Assembly: GCF_000091325.1 (NCBI RefSeq) | Contig: NC_014012.1 | Coordinates: 2,710,824-2,774,823 of the forward strand | Direction: 5' to 3' | DNA from: Shewanella violacea DSS12 | Lineage (GTDB): Bacteria; Pseudomonadota; Gammaproteobacteria; Enterobacterales; Shewanellaceae | Length of the DNA: 64,000 nt | Shown: positions 29,549-38,899 of the stretch, piece by piece | Layout of the letters: each line of letters starts with the position of its first letter | Numbering within the stretch: position 1 is the first letter of the stretch | Translations under genes and position numbers: made by a program | The notes under the pieces: generated by a model | Databases searched by the model: none | What the model saw: the letters and a program-made list of their open reading frames with translations, nothing else | Told to the model about the DNA's origin: nothing

Positions 29549-31126
29549 ATGCGCATACAAAACCTTATCCTCGCTGGGAGTATGATCCTAATTTTAGGCT
29601 GCCAGTCATTCGACGAATCAGCCTCTGAAGCACACCATACTCAAACCAGCAGCATTTCAACTGGCACAATAAAAACCAGCACAGTTCAGACTATTATCCC
29701 GCCTAAAGATATCGTTAAAGCAAAAATTAACGTTGCGGAAGTTACCGACGTCTGGCAGAGAATTCGTCTGAATTTATCATTCGATGTGCCAGAGCAGAAG
29801 TTAATTAAGCAATATCGTGACTGGTACATCAAGCACCCGCAACATCTAGAAAAAGTATCGGAACGTGCAGCCCCTTACCTCTATTTGATCGTCGAAGAGG
29901 TTGAGAAACGTGATCTTCCTATCGAACTCGCCCTTCTTCCCATCATTGAGAGTGCATTTGATCCTACAGCCTACTCTAACAGCGCCGCATCGGGATTCTG
30001 GCAATTCACTTCCCCTATGGCGAAGTATTTTGGCCTACAAATTAACGACTGGTATGACGGACGCAGAGATGTACCCGCAGCAACCACTGCCGCCTTAGAT
30101 ATGCTCGAATACCTGTATAAGAAGACTGGTGGCAACTGGCTTTATGCTATCGCGGCATATAATACAGGTGAAGGACGTGTGATAAATGCCGTTAAAAATA
30201 ATAAACGTAAAGGAAAGCCTACCGACTTTTGGTCATTAACCCTGCCAACAGAGACACAGCGTTATGTACCTCAACTACTGGCACTTGCAGATGTCATCAA
30301 GCACGCCGACAAATACGGCATAAAGCTTCACCCGATAAATAATAAGCCCCAAATTCAAGTCATAGATGTGGGAGAGCAGTTCGATCTATCCCTCGCTGCA
30401 GGCTTCGCTGGTATGACGACATCAGAACTGCGTAAAATAAACCCAGGCTATGATCACTGGCTAACCCCGCCAAACGGCCCTCATACCTTAGTGCTCCCGG
30501 TCGATAGAGTGCCCACATTCAATCTTGCATTGGCCAATATCCATGCAGATGACAAATTGAATAAGGAGCGCTATCAGATTAGATCTGGGGATAGCCTAGG
30601 ACTTATCGCTCAAAAGTACCACACGACACCATCGGCTTTACGTGCTGCAAACGCACTTAAGGGCAACACCATCATAACTGGGCGCTATCTGGTCATTCCT
30701 GTCCCGGTGAGAAATCAGGATAAAGATGCGTTAAGTCTGAAACAGAGGCTCAAATCCAAGCAGAATAAGAGTCCTGATAGCGAGAAAATTGACTATATTG
30801 TGAAATCTGGAGACTCACTTTGGAAGCTGGCTAAATCACATAAGGTCACAATAGCTCAGTTGGCTAAATGGAACCATATGTCTGTTAAAGATAGCTTGAA
30901 GATTGGACAAAAACTAACAATATGGACAGCTAATACACATGTAAGTGACGTGACTCGTAAGCTCAATTATACGGTGCGCAGTGGGGACTCTCTGGGACAT
31001 ATAGCTGCAAAATTTAACGTCAGCGTCAAGGATCTTATCCGCTGGAATACCCTAGGGAAACATAAGTATATTCAACCGGGTCAAAAACTGAAGCTGTATC
31101 TTGATATGAAGAAGATCAAAGCCTGA
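29549..31126 (+). CDS. mltD: Membrane-bound lytic murein transglycosylase D
   Basis: 525 codons. A lipoprotein signal with lipobox LILGCQS puts it in the outer membrane. The SLT domain (about residues 105-230) contains the catalytic Glu in LLPIIESAFDPTAYS, then ASGFWQFTSPMAKYFGL and YAIAAYNTGEGRV. Three LysM peptidoglycan-binding modules follow at roughly 345-390, 413-458 and 475-520, each opening with SGDSLG or SGDSLW. It has AAGGAA at a good distance. It cleaves glycan strands with 1,6-anhydro formation. A strong terminator follows. Confidence 0.95.
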   Translation: MRIQNLILAGSMILILGCQSFDESASEAHHTQTSSISTGTIKTSTVQTIIPPKDIVKAKINVAEVTDVWQRIRLNLSFDVPEQKLIKQYRDWYIKHPQHLEKVSERAAPYLYLIVEEVEKRDLPIELALLPIIESAFDPTAYSNSAASGFWQFTSPMAKYFGLQINDWYDGRRDVPAATTAALDMLEYLYKKTGGNWLYAIAAYNTGEGRVINAVKNNKRKGKPTDFWSLTLPTETQRYVPQLLALADVIKHADKYGIKLHPINNKPQIQVIDVGEQFDLSLAAGFAGMTTSELRKINPGYDHWLTPPNGPHTLVLPVDRVPTFNLALANIHADDKLNKERYQIRSGDSLGLIAQKYHTTPSALRAANALKGNTIITGRYLVIPVPVRNQDKDALSLKQRLKSKQNKSPDSEKIDYIVKSGDSLWKLAKSHKVTIAQLAKWNHMSVKDSLKIGQKLTIWTANTHVSDVTRKLNYTVRSGDSLGHIAAKFNVSVKDLIRWNTLGKHKYIQPGQKLKLYLDMKKIKA

Positions 31127-31159
31127 TATTAATCCTCCCTAAGTATTCTCACCGGCTAA

Positions 31160-31199
31160 AAAAAATGCCAAGTCCTGTAAAAGGACTTGGCATTTTTCG
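31160..31199. terminator. Bidirectional terminator between mltD and the BsuPI-like gene
   Basis: AAAAATGCCAAGTCCT pairs with AGGACTTGGCATTTTT around GTAAA; A and T flanks on both sides serve both convergent transcripts. Confidence 0.93.
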
Positions 31200-31213
31200 A
31201 TTATAATCACCAG

Positions 31214-31795
31214 CTAGTTTATGTATCCATCCAAAGACACATGCACATTCCCCATAGCCACTTTAGTCGACTCTGTTGCATGACCGGCATAGATAGCGAC
31301 TAAGCTATAGCCTTTGCCCTTGATTTTAGCAAGCACCTCTTTAGACAGCTTGAACCTCACCGGAGTCATTTCCCCAGACGGAATGACCACATCACGTATC
31401 GCCTGAGTGAACATCATAGAATCCGACCAGGCCCATATCTTGTTACCCTGAGGGTCCAACAGATGCAGGTCTGCAGTCATACCCGACCGATACTGAATTG
31501 GCACACCATAAGATTGCTTATTAGTGATAATGAGTGACACAGTAAAATCCGTTTTCATTGTGATTTGTAACTGTCCGGATAACACGCCTTTATCCATCTT
31601 GGCCTCCACAGTTTCAACATTTTTAGCCAATTTATAGGACTTCGAATATTTTAATTCAGATACATGGATTCTAGCGCCCTCCACTTCAGCGACTTGTTGG
31701 AGTTTAACTTGAGTGGGCTCGACCCCTTGGGATACTTTTTGAGAACAGCCAGATAGGGCAATAAAACCCACTGAAACATAGAGAAATTTATTCAT
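31214..31795 (-). CDS. BsuPI-related lipoprotein
   Basis: 193 codons with a lipobox (FIALSGCSQ), so probably an outer-membrane lipoprotein. From about residue 70 it follows the BsuPI (intracellular proteinase inhibitor) beta-sandwich pattern: a strand FTVSLIITNKQSYGVPIQY, then DLHLLDPQGNKIWAWSDSMMFTQ and VIPSGEMTPVRFKL. In this family the inhibitor function was shown only for a Bacillus protein; the periplasmic relatives are of unknown role. Its ATG overlaps the asmA stop by one base, so the two form an operon with asmA first. Confidence 0.8.
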   Translation of the reverse strand: MNKFLYVSVGFIALSGCSQKVSQGVEPTQVKLQQVAEVEGARIHVSELKYSKSYKLAKNVETVEAKMDKGVLSGQLQITMKTDFTVSLIITNKQSYGVPIQYRSGMTADLHLLDPQGNKIWAWSDSMMFTQAIRDVVIPSGEMTPVRFKLSKEVLAKIKGKGYSLVAIYAGHATESTKVAMGNVHVSLDGYIN

Positions 31796-33627
31796 TAAAA
31801 ACCACCTAGCCTCTTTAGCAGACTGTCCTTAAGCTTATCTTGCACCTTCTCTACCTCTTGTTTTAACTTAGCGTCAAACAGTCCCGCTGTATCTAAAGAA
31901 AATTTGGGCTCCGACATGGTACCTGTGATTAGGAAGGGAATTTCAATACCATAGAGTAGATCTTGGCCTCCACCGCCTTGTCCCTCTAGGCTTCCAACTA
32001 CAGCTGTGGTTAATTGGTAATCCAGTGCTTCGGAGATGATGTTGGCAGTACCCGCCCCCGACAACCTGATTAACGGCGAGGACATCAGCAGATCCGGATT
32101 AGATGCCAGTCCCTTGACCACCGAAAATGATCCAGTTAATGAGGTAAAATCAGTCTTCTTTTCAGTCGAAGTCACAGATGATGAATCACCACTGAGTTTT
32201 GCTTGAGCCTGTCTGATCATTTGTGGAATATTCACTCCGTATAGGGCTCCATCCGCAATTTCAAACTGACCTTTAGCCGCAAGATTCTTCTTAATATTAT
32301 CGGCAAGAAGACTTCTTCCTTTGCCTTTAACATTGAAGTTAGCCGTTCCCGCCAGCAGATCGACATCCGCAGCATCTTTCAAGAGTTCGCGGATTTGAAC
32401 GCCTGTAAACGATTTTTCAAAACTGTAGTTCGGCACAGCTTGACGACCATCGAGACGGGCTGTAACGGCCAGCTTTCCGCCATAGAGATTGGCATTGAGC
32501 CGCTTAAGATTGAGAATGCCATTCTCTAGTGTCAGATCCATCACCCAATTACTGGTTTTGATATTGGAAGCTTTAATGGATTTAGCCGTTAAGTTTAAAG
32601 TGAGTTCTAAAGACTTCATCGCACTTAGATCAGGTTCACTCTGAGGCGTTTCAGGCTGAGTCTTGTCCTTGGTCTTATCCTTGTCTGCTTTATCTGTTTG
32701 TGGCAGTAATTTATCAAGATCTATATCGCCAAAATCCAAGTTAGCAATGATGTGAGGTACTTTATGACCATAGGCTATGTCCAATTTCCCTTTAGCCTCT
32801 ATATCCCCTGCATTTAATTTATCCAATAGGAGATGAACTTGCTTGGTCTCTAGCAAGATTTCAACCTGTGTTAGAAGTGTGATATCTAACTTCTTGTTGG
32901 GTATTGTCTCACCGGCTATTGCATTGGTTATCTTAAAATCTTTGACCTGAATGTTGGCCATATTTTGAGACAGCTTGATTGAGCCTTGACCTAGACTCAT
33001 TAGCTTTATATCAGGCATTTCGGCACTGAAGCGATACTCAAGAGTGGCAAACTCCCCCAGTGAGAATTTTCCCAGGGTTAAATTATCCAGGCTAAATACT
33101 TGTTCGGTCCCGGCTTGTTTATCTGAGATGCGAATTTGCGTATTGGTGACTGAGACACCGCCGATATCCAGACTCGATAAACTGGCAGATGAAACCGCAG
33201 GCTTATCGAGTTGAACCGATTGCTCTGCAGTAGACTGACTCTGGAAACCATCAAAGCTGGACCGCCCATCTTTGCGAGTTTCTAGATTGATGACTAAGCC
33301 ATCCAGGTTCAGTTGAGCTATTTCAACTTGTTTGCGAAATAAGGGTAATAACTCAACTTCTGCTACTATCTTTTTTACCTCTAACATAGATGCATTATCG
33401 AATCCCTTAGGATTTGATAATGAAATATCACCCAGCTCGATACCTATGCTAGGAAAGAAGGTCCATGAAAGATCTTTTGCTATGATGAGGTCGCGCCCGG
33501 TTTGCTTTTTCACCGCATCGACTATTTCAGGTTTAAAATCATTTGGATCAAAAACCAATGTCAGGTAGGCCGCGAGACTCGCGAACATAAGAAGTAATAC
33601 AATAAAAAACCATTTAACAATTTTCAT
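31795..33627 (-). CDS. asmA: AsmA-family protein
   Basis: 610 codons from MKIVKWFFIVLLLMF; 29 further codons are open upstream but do not resemble the family. An N-terminal membrane anchor is followed by DLSWTFFPSIGIELGDISLSNP, the classic AsmA N-terminal block, then long repeated beta-strands and a C-terminal AsmA region with GTANFNVKGKGRS and DGALYGVNI. AsmA-like proteins form bridge-like lipid-transfer structures between the membranes and affect outer-membrane lipid balance. The BsuPI-like lipoprotein gene is directly downstream and coupled. Confidence 0.92.
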   Translation of the reverse strand: MKIVKWFFIVLLLMFASLAAYLTLVFDPNDFKPEIVDAVKKQTGRDLIIAKDLSWTFFPSIGIELGDISLSNPKGFDNASMLEVKKIVAEVELLPLFRKQVEIAQLNLDGLVINLETRKDGRSSFDGFQSQSTAEQSVQLDKPAVSSASLSSLDIGGVSVTNTQIRISDKQAGTEQVFSLDNLTLGKFSLGEFATLEYRFSAEMPDIKLMSLGQGSIKLSQNMANIQVKDFKITNAIAGETIPNKKLDITLLTQVEILLETKQVHLLLDKLNAGDIEAKGKLDIAYGHKVPHIIANLDFGDIDLDKLLPQTDKADKDKTKDKTQPETPQSEPDLSAMKSLELTLNLTAKSIKASNIKTSNWVMDLTLENGILNLKRLNANLYGGKLAVTARLDGRQAVPNYSFEKSFTGVQIRELLKDAADVDLLAGTANFNVKGKGRSLLADNIKKNLAAKGQFEIADGALYGVNIPQMIRQAQAKLSGDSSSVTSTEKKTDFTSLTGSFSVVKGLASNPDLLMSSPLIRLSGAGTANIISEALDYQLTTAVVGSLEGQGGGGQDLLYGIEIPFLITGTMSEPKFSLDTAGLFDAKLKQEVEKVQDKLKDSLLKRLGGF

Positions 33628-34394
33628 AGCAGGTTCCATCCAAATATCTGAGTAGAAATTAAAGCAAGCGTAAGAGGTCGAGTTCGGTATTGGCGATCCC
33701 GACGCCGTTTTCATCAGAATATAACATCATACCGAGTGTGTTAATAATGTTATCGACTGAAATCATACAATGGATATGCCCTACAGCTTTCTTTGTCTTT
33801 TTATCAGGTTAGTACCAATAAGCTTGATACTTATATGCATCAAGCTTAATGCATATAGCTGGTGAACACGGCATTGATGGCAATAGCCATCCCGGCATTA
33901 TCAATGTGTGCACCAGCAATTAGACCAGGGATCAGTGTCGATTTATCTAAGCTGCATATTGATGAAGCCTAGCTTTTCCTTACCTTAAGTTCTCAGTTTA
34001 CTAGGTCCTTCTCTGCTTTAGCCCTGCCTTCAACACATTTAATGACAATACCTGCAAAGCCTTATACATCTACCAACTTGTTCACATCAAAGCCTCAACA
34101 ACTAGACTCCAACATCTAGGCCTCAACAACTAAGCTTTAACAACTAGATTCCAACATTAATAACAAGCGAATAAATCCTGTAGAAGAGACTTGATCCTAT
34201 TCTGTTGAAAACATATTTAACGTTTTGTCATTATCTTAATTAGTACAACTTAAGAGTAAGCTGCAATATTTACTCATCACCCCTCTTTATATGTTCAAAT
34301 TACTTTAAGAGCTGGAATAAAAAGCCTATAATCAAATTCTTACAGGTACATTTAAATCCCTTCTAGTTTACCAATACGAGATAAGTGAAACTTA
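33628..34394. other. Long intergenic stretch with a 14-bp satellite, no gene
   Basis: Apart from the five-unit satellite at 34092-34161, it holds only scattered fragments. A minus-strand frame at about 33855-33965 reads as a short hydrophobic peptide (PGLIAGAHIDNAGMAIAI) without a start or ribosome-binding site, possibly a decayed gene. A small promoter for the gene at 34395 must lie at its end, but I cannot place it. Confidence 0.5.
34092..34161. repeat. 14-bp tandem satellite, five units
   Basis: Units GCCTCAACAACTAG, ACTCCAACATCTAG, GCCTCAACAACTAA, GCTTTAACAACTAG and ATTCCAACATTAAT follow each other without gaps. Confidence 0.88.
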
Positions 34395-34718
34395 ATGCTT
34401 GATAACAAAGACTTACAAGACGCAATCGCAGCTTTAGATGAATATGGTTTCGATAAAAAAAACACCAGCGATTTATCTCAAGCTAGAAATAAACAGCAGA
34501 TGACTAAATATATTGATTCACTTGATTATAGTTTACGTCGTTTACTCATATTACAAGAAACGATAGAAGAGTCAGTAGCGAAGAAGAAATACCAAATTAC
34601 CCAACAAGAAAAAATTCAAACATATAAAACTAAAGTCATAAACCTCTCAAGACAATTCAACATATCCTATGATGAAGTCGTGCAAGTCATGATGAATTTA
34701 AAAAACCAGACAAATTAA
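34395..34718 (+). CDS. Small hypothetical helical protein
   Basis: 107 codons; family not recognised. The sequence is charged, Lys/Gln-rich and almost wholly helical: LQDAIAALDEYGFD, then a long stretch YSLRRLLILQETIEESVAKKK and a C-terminal NISYDEVVQVMMNL. It could be a small regulatory or nucleoid-associated protein by general appearance, but there is no signature. The coding frame is AT-rich compared with its neighbours. Its TAA lies inside a perfect palindromic terminator, so gene and terminator are tightly packed. It is monocistronic. Confidence 0.65.
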   Translation: MLDNKDLQDAIAALDEYGFDKKNTSDLSQARNKQQMTKYIDSLDYSLRRLLILQETIEESVAKKKYQITQQEKIQTYKTKVINLSRQFNISYDEVVQVMMNLKNQTN

Positions 34719-34736
34719 TTTGTCTGGTTTTATTGT
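34702..34736 (+). terminator. Perfect palindromic terminator overlapping a stop codon
   Basis: A 30-bp perfect palindrome (arm AAAACCAGACAAATT) contains the TAA of the upstream gene and is followed by further T-rich sequence. It could act for both this gene and the convergent chemoreceptor. Confidence 0.9.
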
Positions 34737-34782
34737 TTTCTCTTCTTGATGAATTTATTTATGCTTGATCTATATGTCTAAA

Positions 34783-36429
34783 TTAAACTTTAAAGCTAGA
34801 GACAAGCTTATCTAATTCTGTCGAGCCGTGTTGGATCTGTTCACTCGTCTCACCAATTTGCACGCTCTTTTGTTGATTTTCCACTGAAATATCATTTATT
34901 CGAGTCACGTTCATATTTAATTCGGCAATAACTTCACTCTGTTCTTCCGTTGCCGCGGCAATTTGAATATTCATATCAGAAATCTGTCGAATCGAAGATT
35001 TTATGGTATCTAGTGCCCCTACAACTTGTAAGGTTTCTTCTACCGTTTGGCTCGAACGGGTTTTAGCTCTTTCAACCGAATCATTGACACTTTGTATCGA
35101 TTCTCTAATCGCATCTATGATGCCATTTATCTCTTGGGTAGACTCTTGTGTACGACTCGCCAAGGTTCTTACTTCGTCGGCAACGACTGCAAAACCTCGG
35201 CCCGCTTCCCCAGCTCTAGCCGCTTCTATCGCGGCATTAAGAGCCAATAAATTTGTCTGCTCTGCAATGCCCACAATGACATCTAAAATCTGTCCAATTT
35301 TACCTGAGCTTACTTGTAATCCCTGAGCGACTTCCGAGGTATTTACTAGCTCTTCGGAAAGTTCCTTGATTTTAACCACTGCATTATCAACAACATTTGT
35401 GGTCCTATCGGCTTCGGCATCGGCACAACTGGCACTATCTGCCGCAAGTTGCGCATTAGAGGCTACTTCAGACGCTGCCATCGACATCTCATTAATGGCC
35501 GTGGCGACGCTTTCTGTTTCCGTTTGCATGTTACAGGTAACTTCGCTAGCTTCAGTTGAGATACTGGCTAAACCGACCGCTAGCTCACGACTATGGGCCA
35601 CCGAGTCCAGAACCGATTGTACTAATGTCTGTATCTTAACCACAAAATAATTAAAGTTAGCGGCAACTTCTTTTAGTTCATCGTTGCCAGCCTCCTCGAG
35701 TCTCAGGGTGAGGTCCCCCTCCCCCTTAGCAATATTTTCTAGGGCTAAAATGGTTTCTTGCATTGGCCTAGAGATACTCTGAATGATAATCAATAAAATC
35801 GCGATAACCGGGAACCAGACCAGGGCCACCACCAAGAGATACGCCAAGGCAAAATCAGTTTTCTGTGCATCGATATCATCGATATACATTCCAGTCCCAA
35901 CAATCCATCCCCAAGGCCTGAATCGCTTTACCACGCTCATCTTAGGTGCTGGAACCGTAGCATTAGGACGATTCCACATATATTCAATTTTTGCCGAGTC
36001 CTGATGTTCGGTTCCGCTTATCATATTCTTAAATAAAGGCACACCATTAACATCATTTATCCCTAACACATTGGTGCCAACCAGTCTTTTCGCAAAGGCA
36101 TGTTGAACCATCACACCTTGAGTATTGAGGGTGTAGAAATATTCTTTGCCTGCATATCGTAATGTGTCCAGCACCATAATGGCACCGGCCTTAGCCTCAT
36201 CTTCTGTCATCAGTCCCTGCTGGGACCTTTGATAGTAGTCGCTAATAATTTTCTCACCCACATCGGTCAAGGAAGAGATCTTGGCTTCTTTTTCTGCAAC
36301 TAACATATTATCAATACTAATAAGCGCGAACAGAAACATAAAAATGGTCGCTAAGATCGATAAACTCAACATAATAAACAGGCGGCTCGAGATTTTTATC
36401 TTTCTAAACAGGTTAATAATAGTGTCCAT
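34783..36429 (-). CDS. Methyl-accepting chemotaxis protein with periplasmic Cache domain
   Basis: 548 codons from the ATG at 36429, which has AAGGA six bases before; a TTG two codons earlier is also open. Membrane helices lie near residues 10-35 and about 190-215. The periplasmic part is a single Cache-like sensor ([51 protein letters not shown]). A HAMP region follows, then the signalling domain with the invariant tip [20 protein letters not shown] and [15 protein letters not shown]. No C-terminal CheR/CheB pentapeptide is seen. The ligand is unknown; this Cache type often binds small carboxylates. Confidence 0.94.
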   Translation of the reverse strand: MDTIINLFRKIKISSRLFIMLSLSILATIFMFLFALISIDNMLVAEKEAKISSLTDVGEKIISDYYQRSQQGLMTEDEAKAGAIMVLDTLRYAGKEYFYTLNTQGVMVQHAFAKRLVGTNVLGINDVNGVPLFKNMISGTEHQDSAKIEYMWNRPNATVPAPKMSVVKRFRPWGWIVGTGMYIDDIDAQKTDFALAYLLVVALVWFPVIAILLIIIQSISRPMQETILALENIAKGEGDLTLRLEEAGNDELKEVAANFNYFVVKIQTLVQSVLDSVAHSRELAVGLASISTEASEVTCNMQTETESVATAINEMSMAASEVASNAQLAADSASCADAEADRTTNVVDNAVVKIKELSEELVNTSEVAQGLQVSSGKIGQILDVIVGIAEQTNLLALNAAIEAARAGEAGRGFAVVADEVRTLASRTQESTQEINGIIDAIRESIQSVNDSVERAKTRSSQTVEETLQVVGALDTIKSSIRQISDMNIQIAAATEEQSEVIAELNMNVTRINDISVENQQKSVQIGETSEQIQHGSTELDKLVSSFKV

Positions 36430-36626
36430 TGTCAATCCTTAAGCTGTGTTAAGCGAGCAGATATGCCTATATAACTTTTGGAGATATTTCACTGTTTGTC
36501 AAAGATCCCTCGGGTTTATTTCGAGTTAATGACCTGTACCTCTCATTCTGGTCAATCTCACCGTCAAAATGCGCCATTAATATATTGATCATATCTCTAG
36601 TGCCACAAAGCTACAGCATATCCTTA

Positions 36627-37259
36627 TTACTGGCCGTTCAACTTTAGTCTTAATCGAGTGAATGTGTGGGATAAATTTTTACCTATCGTGAGCCTCAAGC
36701 TCAATAAACCAATCACGATTAAAATATAGATACCTGGCTCGATAATTTCAGACTTTACTGACCAATAGAAGTGAATGGGTACTAGCATGGCCACCACATA
36801 AACCCAGTTATGTAATTTTTGCCAACTCCTGCCCATTTTCTTCTTGATGATTTTATGTGACGTAACCGACAAGGCAATTAAGATAAGGTAAGCCAGAGTC
36901 CCGACTAATATGTAGGGACGCTTAAGGATTTCCTCAAATAGGAGTGACCACTCGAACAAGAGATCTAAACTAATAAACGCCAGAATATGCAAGCTGGCAT
37001 AGGCAAATACATAAAGGCCAATGAGACGACGAGTCTGTATTAATATGCCTTGTTTAAATCGACGAGCCAAGGGGGAGATAGTCAGTAAGACAATTAAGGT
37101 ATTGAGTGCACCTACGCCTGTATAATGAATAATATACTGCACAGGATCTCCTCCAGCGGCCCCGGACATCACAGAGGTGATCAGATAACAGATGGGCCAT
37201 AATGCAAACAGATGTATGACGACTTTAAGCCCAAAAAGATGTTTCGATGTTAACCGCAT
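36627..37259 (-). CDS. msrQ: MsrQ haem-binding membrane subunit (YedZ)
   Basis: About 210 codons from the ATG at 37259, preceded by GGGAGGA; a GTG four codons earlier is part of that ribosome-binding site and not the start. Six membrane helices with the ferric-reductase-like pattern and haem-ligand histidines (YIIHYTG, YASLHILAFI, LHNWVYVVAMLVPIHFYW). MsrQ passes electrons from the quinone pool to MsrP for repair of oxidised methionines in the periplasm. It follows msrP by 63 bases on the same strand. Confidence 0.94.
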   Translation of the reverse strand: MRLTSKHLFGLKVVIHLFALWPICYLITSVMSGAAGGDPVQYIIHYTGVGALNTLIVLLTISPLARRFKQGILIQTRRLIGLYVFAYASLHILAFISLDLLFEWSLLFEEILKRPYILVGTLAYLILIALSVTSHKIIKKKMGRSWQKLHNWVYVVAMLVPIHFYWSVKSEIIEPGIYILIVIGLLSLRLTIGKNLSHTFTRLRLKLNGQ

Positions 37260-37322
37260 TATTCCTCCCACTTTGTCACTGATTTTTCACCACTCGGCAC
37301 TAAAGCATATTTTTATTTCTGC

Positions 37323-38345
37323 CTAAAAATGCCTTTTCAAATCTAATCCCTGATATAAATTTGCCACCTGCTCCCCATAACCGTTGAACATTTGCGTGTT
37401 AATTCGCCTAGCAGAAAAAAGCCCGCCCTCGCCTATACGTCTCTCGGTAGCCTGAGACCAACGAGGATGGTCGACATTTGGGTTTACGTTGGCATAGAAA
37501 CCATACTCATTGGATGCTAGTTGATTCCAGCTAGTCGGCGGCTGTCTATCCATGACTCTGATCCTGACAATGGACTTAATGCTTTTGAAACCGTACTTCC
37601 AGGGCACCACCAAACGAATAGGCGCACCATTCTGTGGTGGCAGTGTCTTGCCATATAAACCAAGGGCCAAGAAAGACAGATCATTCATCGCTTCATTAAT
37701 GGTTAAGCCTTCCACATAAGGATAATGGATCCCGCCCCCCATTAAGCGACTCTTCTGTCCTGGCATCTGCTCAGGATCAAACAAGGTTTCGAAAGCAACA
37801 TGAGTTGCATTACTCTTGACTCCAGCCTTTTTCAATAAGCTAGCCAGAGGAAATCCCACCCAAGGCACCACCATAGACCAAGCTTCGACGCAGCGAAGAC
37901 GGTAGGTCCGCTCTTCCAAGGCTATCAAGTGAGTTAAGTCGTCTAAATTTAACCTCAACGGATGTTCAACCTCTCCTTCGATAACCAGTTGCCATGGATC
38001 GACATCAAATCCCTGAGAATTTTCAGCAGGGTCCTGTTTGCTGGTACCAAACTCATAGAAATTATTGTGGCTGGTGATTTTACTTTCAGGAGTCAGCCCA
38101 CCATTTAACACAGAGTCATACTCAATATTTTGTGTGTAGGGTAAATCTGAACGTATAAATTGCTGTGTCTCTTTTTTATCACCGAACAGGTCAAAAATCC
38201 CTGCATTAGCATTTGACGATAACAAGGCACCAGCACCCAGAAACCCCATCTGTTTTAAGATTCGCCTACGGTCATTGAATACAGATTCTGGAGTCACATC
38301 AGAATCTTTTAACTTGTCCCAAGATGGTTTTTTATGGAAATGCAT
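37323..38345 (-). CDS. msrP: MsrP periplasmic methionine-sulfoxide reductase catalytic subunit (YedY)
   Basis: 340 codons. A Tat signal (DRRRILKQMGFLGAGALL, residues 25-42, ending in ANAG) directs the folded molybdoenzyme to the periplasm. The molybdenum-ligand Cys is in LRCVEAWSMVVPW (C152). Other family blocks are GFDVDPWQLVIEGEVEHP and VVPWKYGFKSIKSIVRI. It reduces methionine sulfoxide in envelope proteins with electrons from MsrQ. The first codons and the ribosome-binding site are tandemly duplicated upstream (126-bp unit), leaving a 37-codon mini-gene directly before it. Confidence 0.95.
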   Translation of the reverse strand: MHFHKKPSWDKLKDSDVTPESVFNDRRRILKQMGFLGAGALLSSNANAGIFDLFGDKKETQQFIRSDLPYTQNIEYDSVLNGGLTPESKITSHNNFYEFGTSKQDPAENSQGFDVDPWQLVIEGEVEHPLRLNLDDLTHLIALEERTYRLRCVEAWSMVVPWVGFPLASLLKKAGVKSNATHVAFETLFDPEQMPGQKSRLMGGGIHYPYVEGLTINEAMNDLSFLALGLYGKTLPPQNGAPIRLVVPWKYGFKSIKSIVRIRVMDRQPPTSWNQLASNEYGFYANVNPNVDHPRWSQATERRIGEGGLFSARRINTQMFNGYGEQVANLYQGLDLKRHF

Positions 38346-38562
38346 GCAACGCCCCTTCTATTCTTCTTCCAACATAAGACCGTAAGTGCGTGTACGGTCA
38401 TTGAATACAGATTCTAGAGTCACATCAGAATCTTTTAACTTGTCCCAAGATGGCTTTTTATGGAAATGCATGCAACGCCCCTTCTATTCTTCTTCCAACA
38501 TAAGACCGTAAGTGCGTGTACGGTCATTGAATACAGATTCTGGAGTCACATCAGAATCTTTT
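38271..38562. repeat. 126-bp tandem duplication of the msrP 5' end
   Basis: Units start at 38271 and 38397, with a partial third at 38523, period exactly 126 bp. Each full unit spans the msrP leader, its ATG and about 25 codons. The unit differs by only a few bases between copies. Confidence 0.94.
38358..38471 (-). pseudogene. Mini-ORF copying the first 25 residues of MsrP
   Basis: 37 codons created by the tandem duplication. It begins with the msrP ATG copy and its leader, reads MHFHKKPSWDKLKDSDV as in MsrP, then passes into duplicated leader sequence and ends 12 bases before the real msrP ATG. It has the same ribosome-binding context as msrP, so it is probably translated, but it encodes no complete Tat signal. 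Confidence 0.8.
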
Positions 38563-38899
38563 AACTCCCATGGGGCTTTTTGTCTTATACCTTGAGTAAA
38601 CTTCATTTATGGGCCTCTTCTGAGTATTAAGCAGTAAAAATCACACACAAGTATTAGACAGGGGAAAGTCACTAAAAATTTCCTTGAATCACAGTAACTC
38701 ACCTGCAATAAGCTGATTGAACAAATTAACATCATGGAATCGTCTTCCAAGCACTCTTGTATATATCCAACCCAGAAACAACATACTAGCAATATGCGAT
38801 TAAAAGTTATTCATTTACACGACTTACTACAAGATGTCACTTGAAGATAGTTATCTTGCATGAGAGTCTATTCTCCTCATTCTTTATGGCCACCTTCTT
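38563..38899. other. Intergenic stretch upstream of rmuC, nothing recognised
   Basis: Contains stops in all frames and no motif I can assign. It must carry promoters for rmuC and perhaps the msrPQ unit. Confidence 0.5.

Noticed and set aside
33855..33965. Minus-strand fragment reading PGLIAGAHIDNAGMAIAI
   Set aside because: About 40 codons between stops, no start or ribosome-binding site; could be a gene relic but is too short to call.
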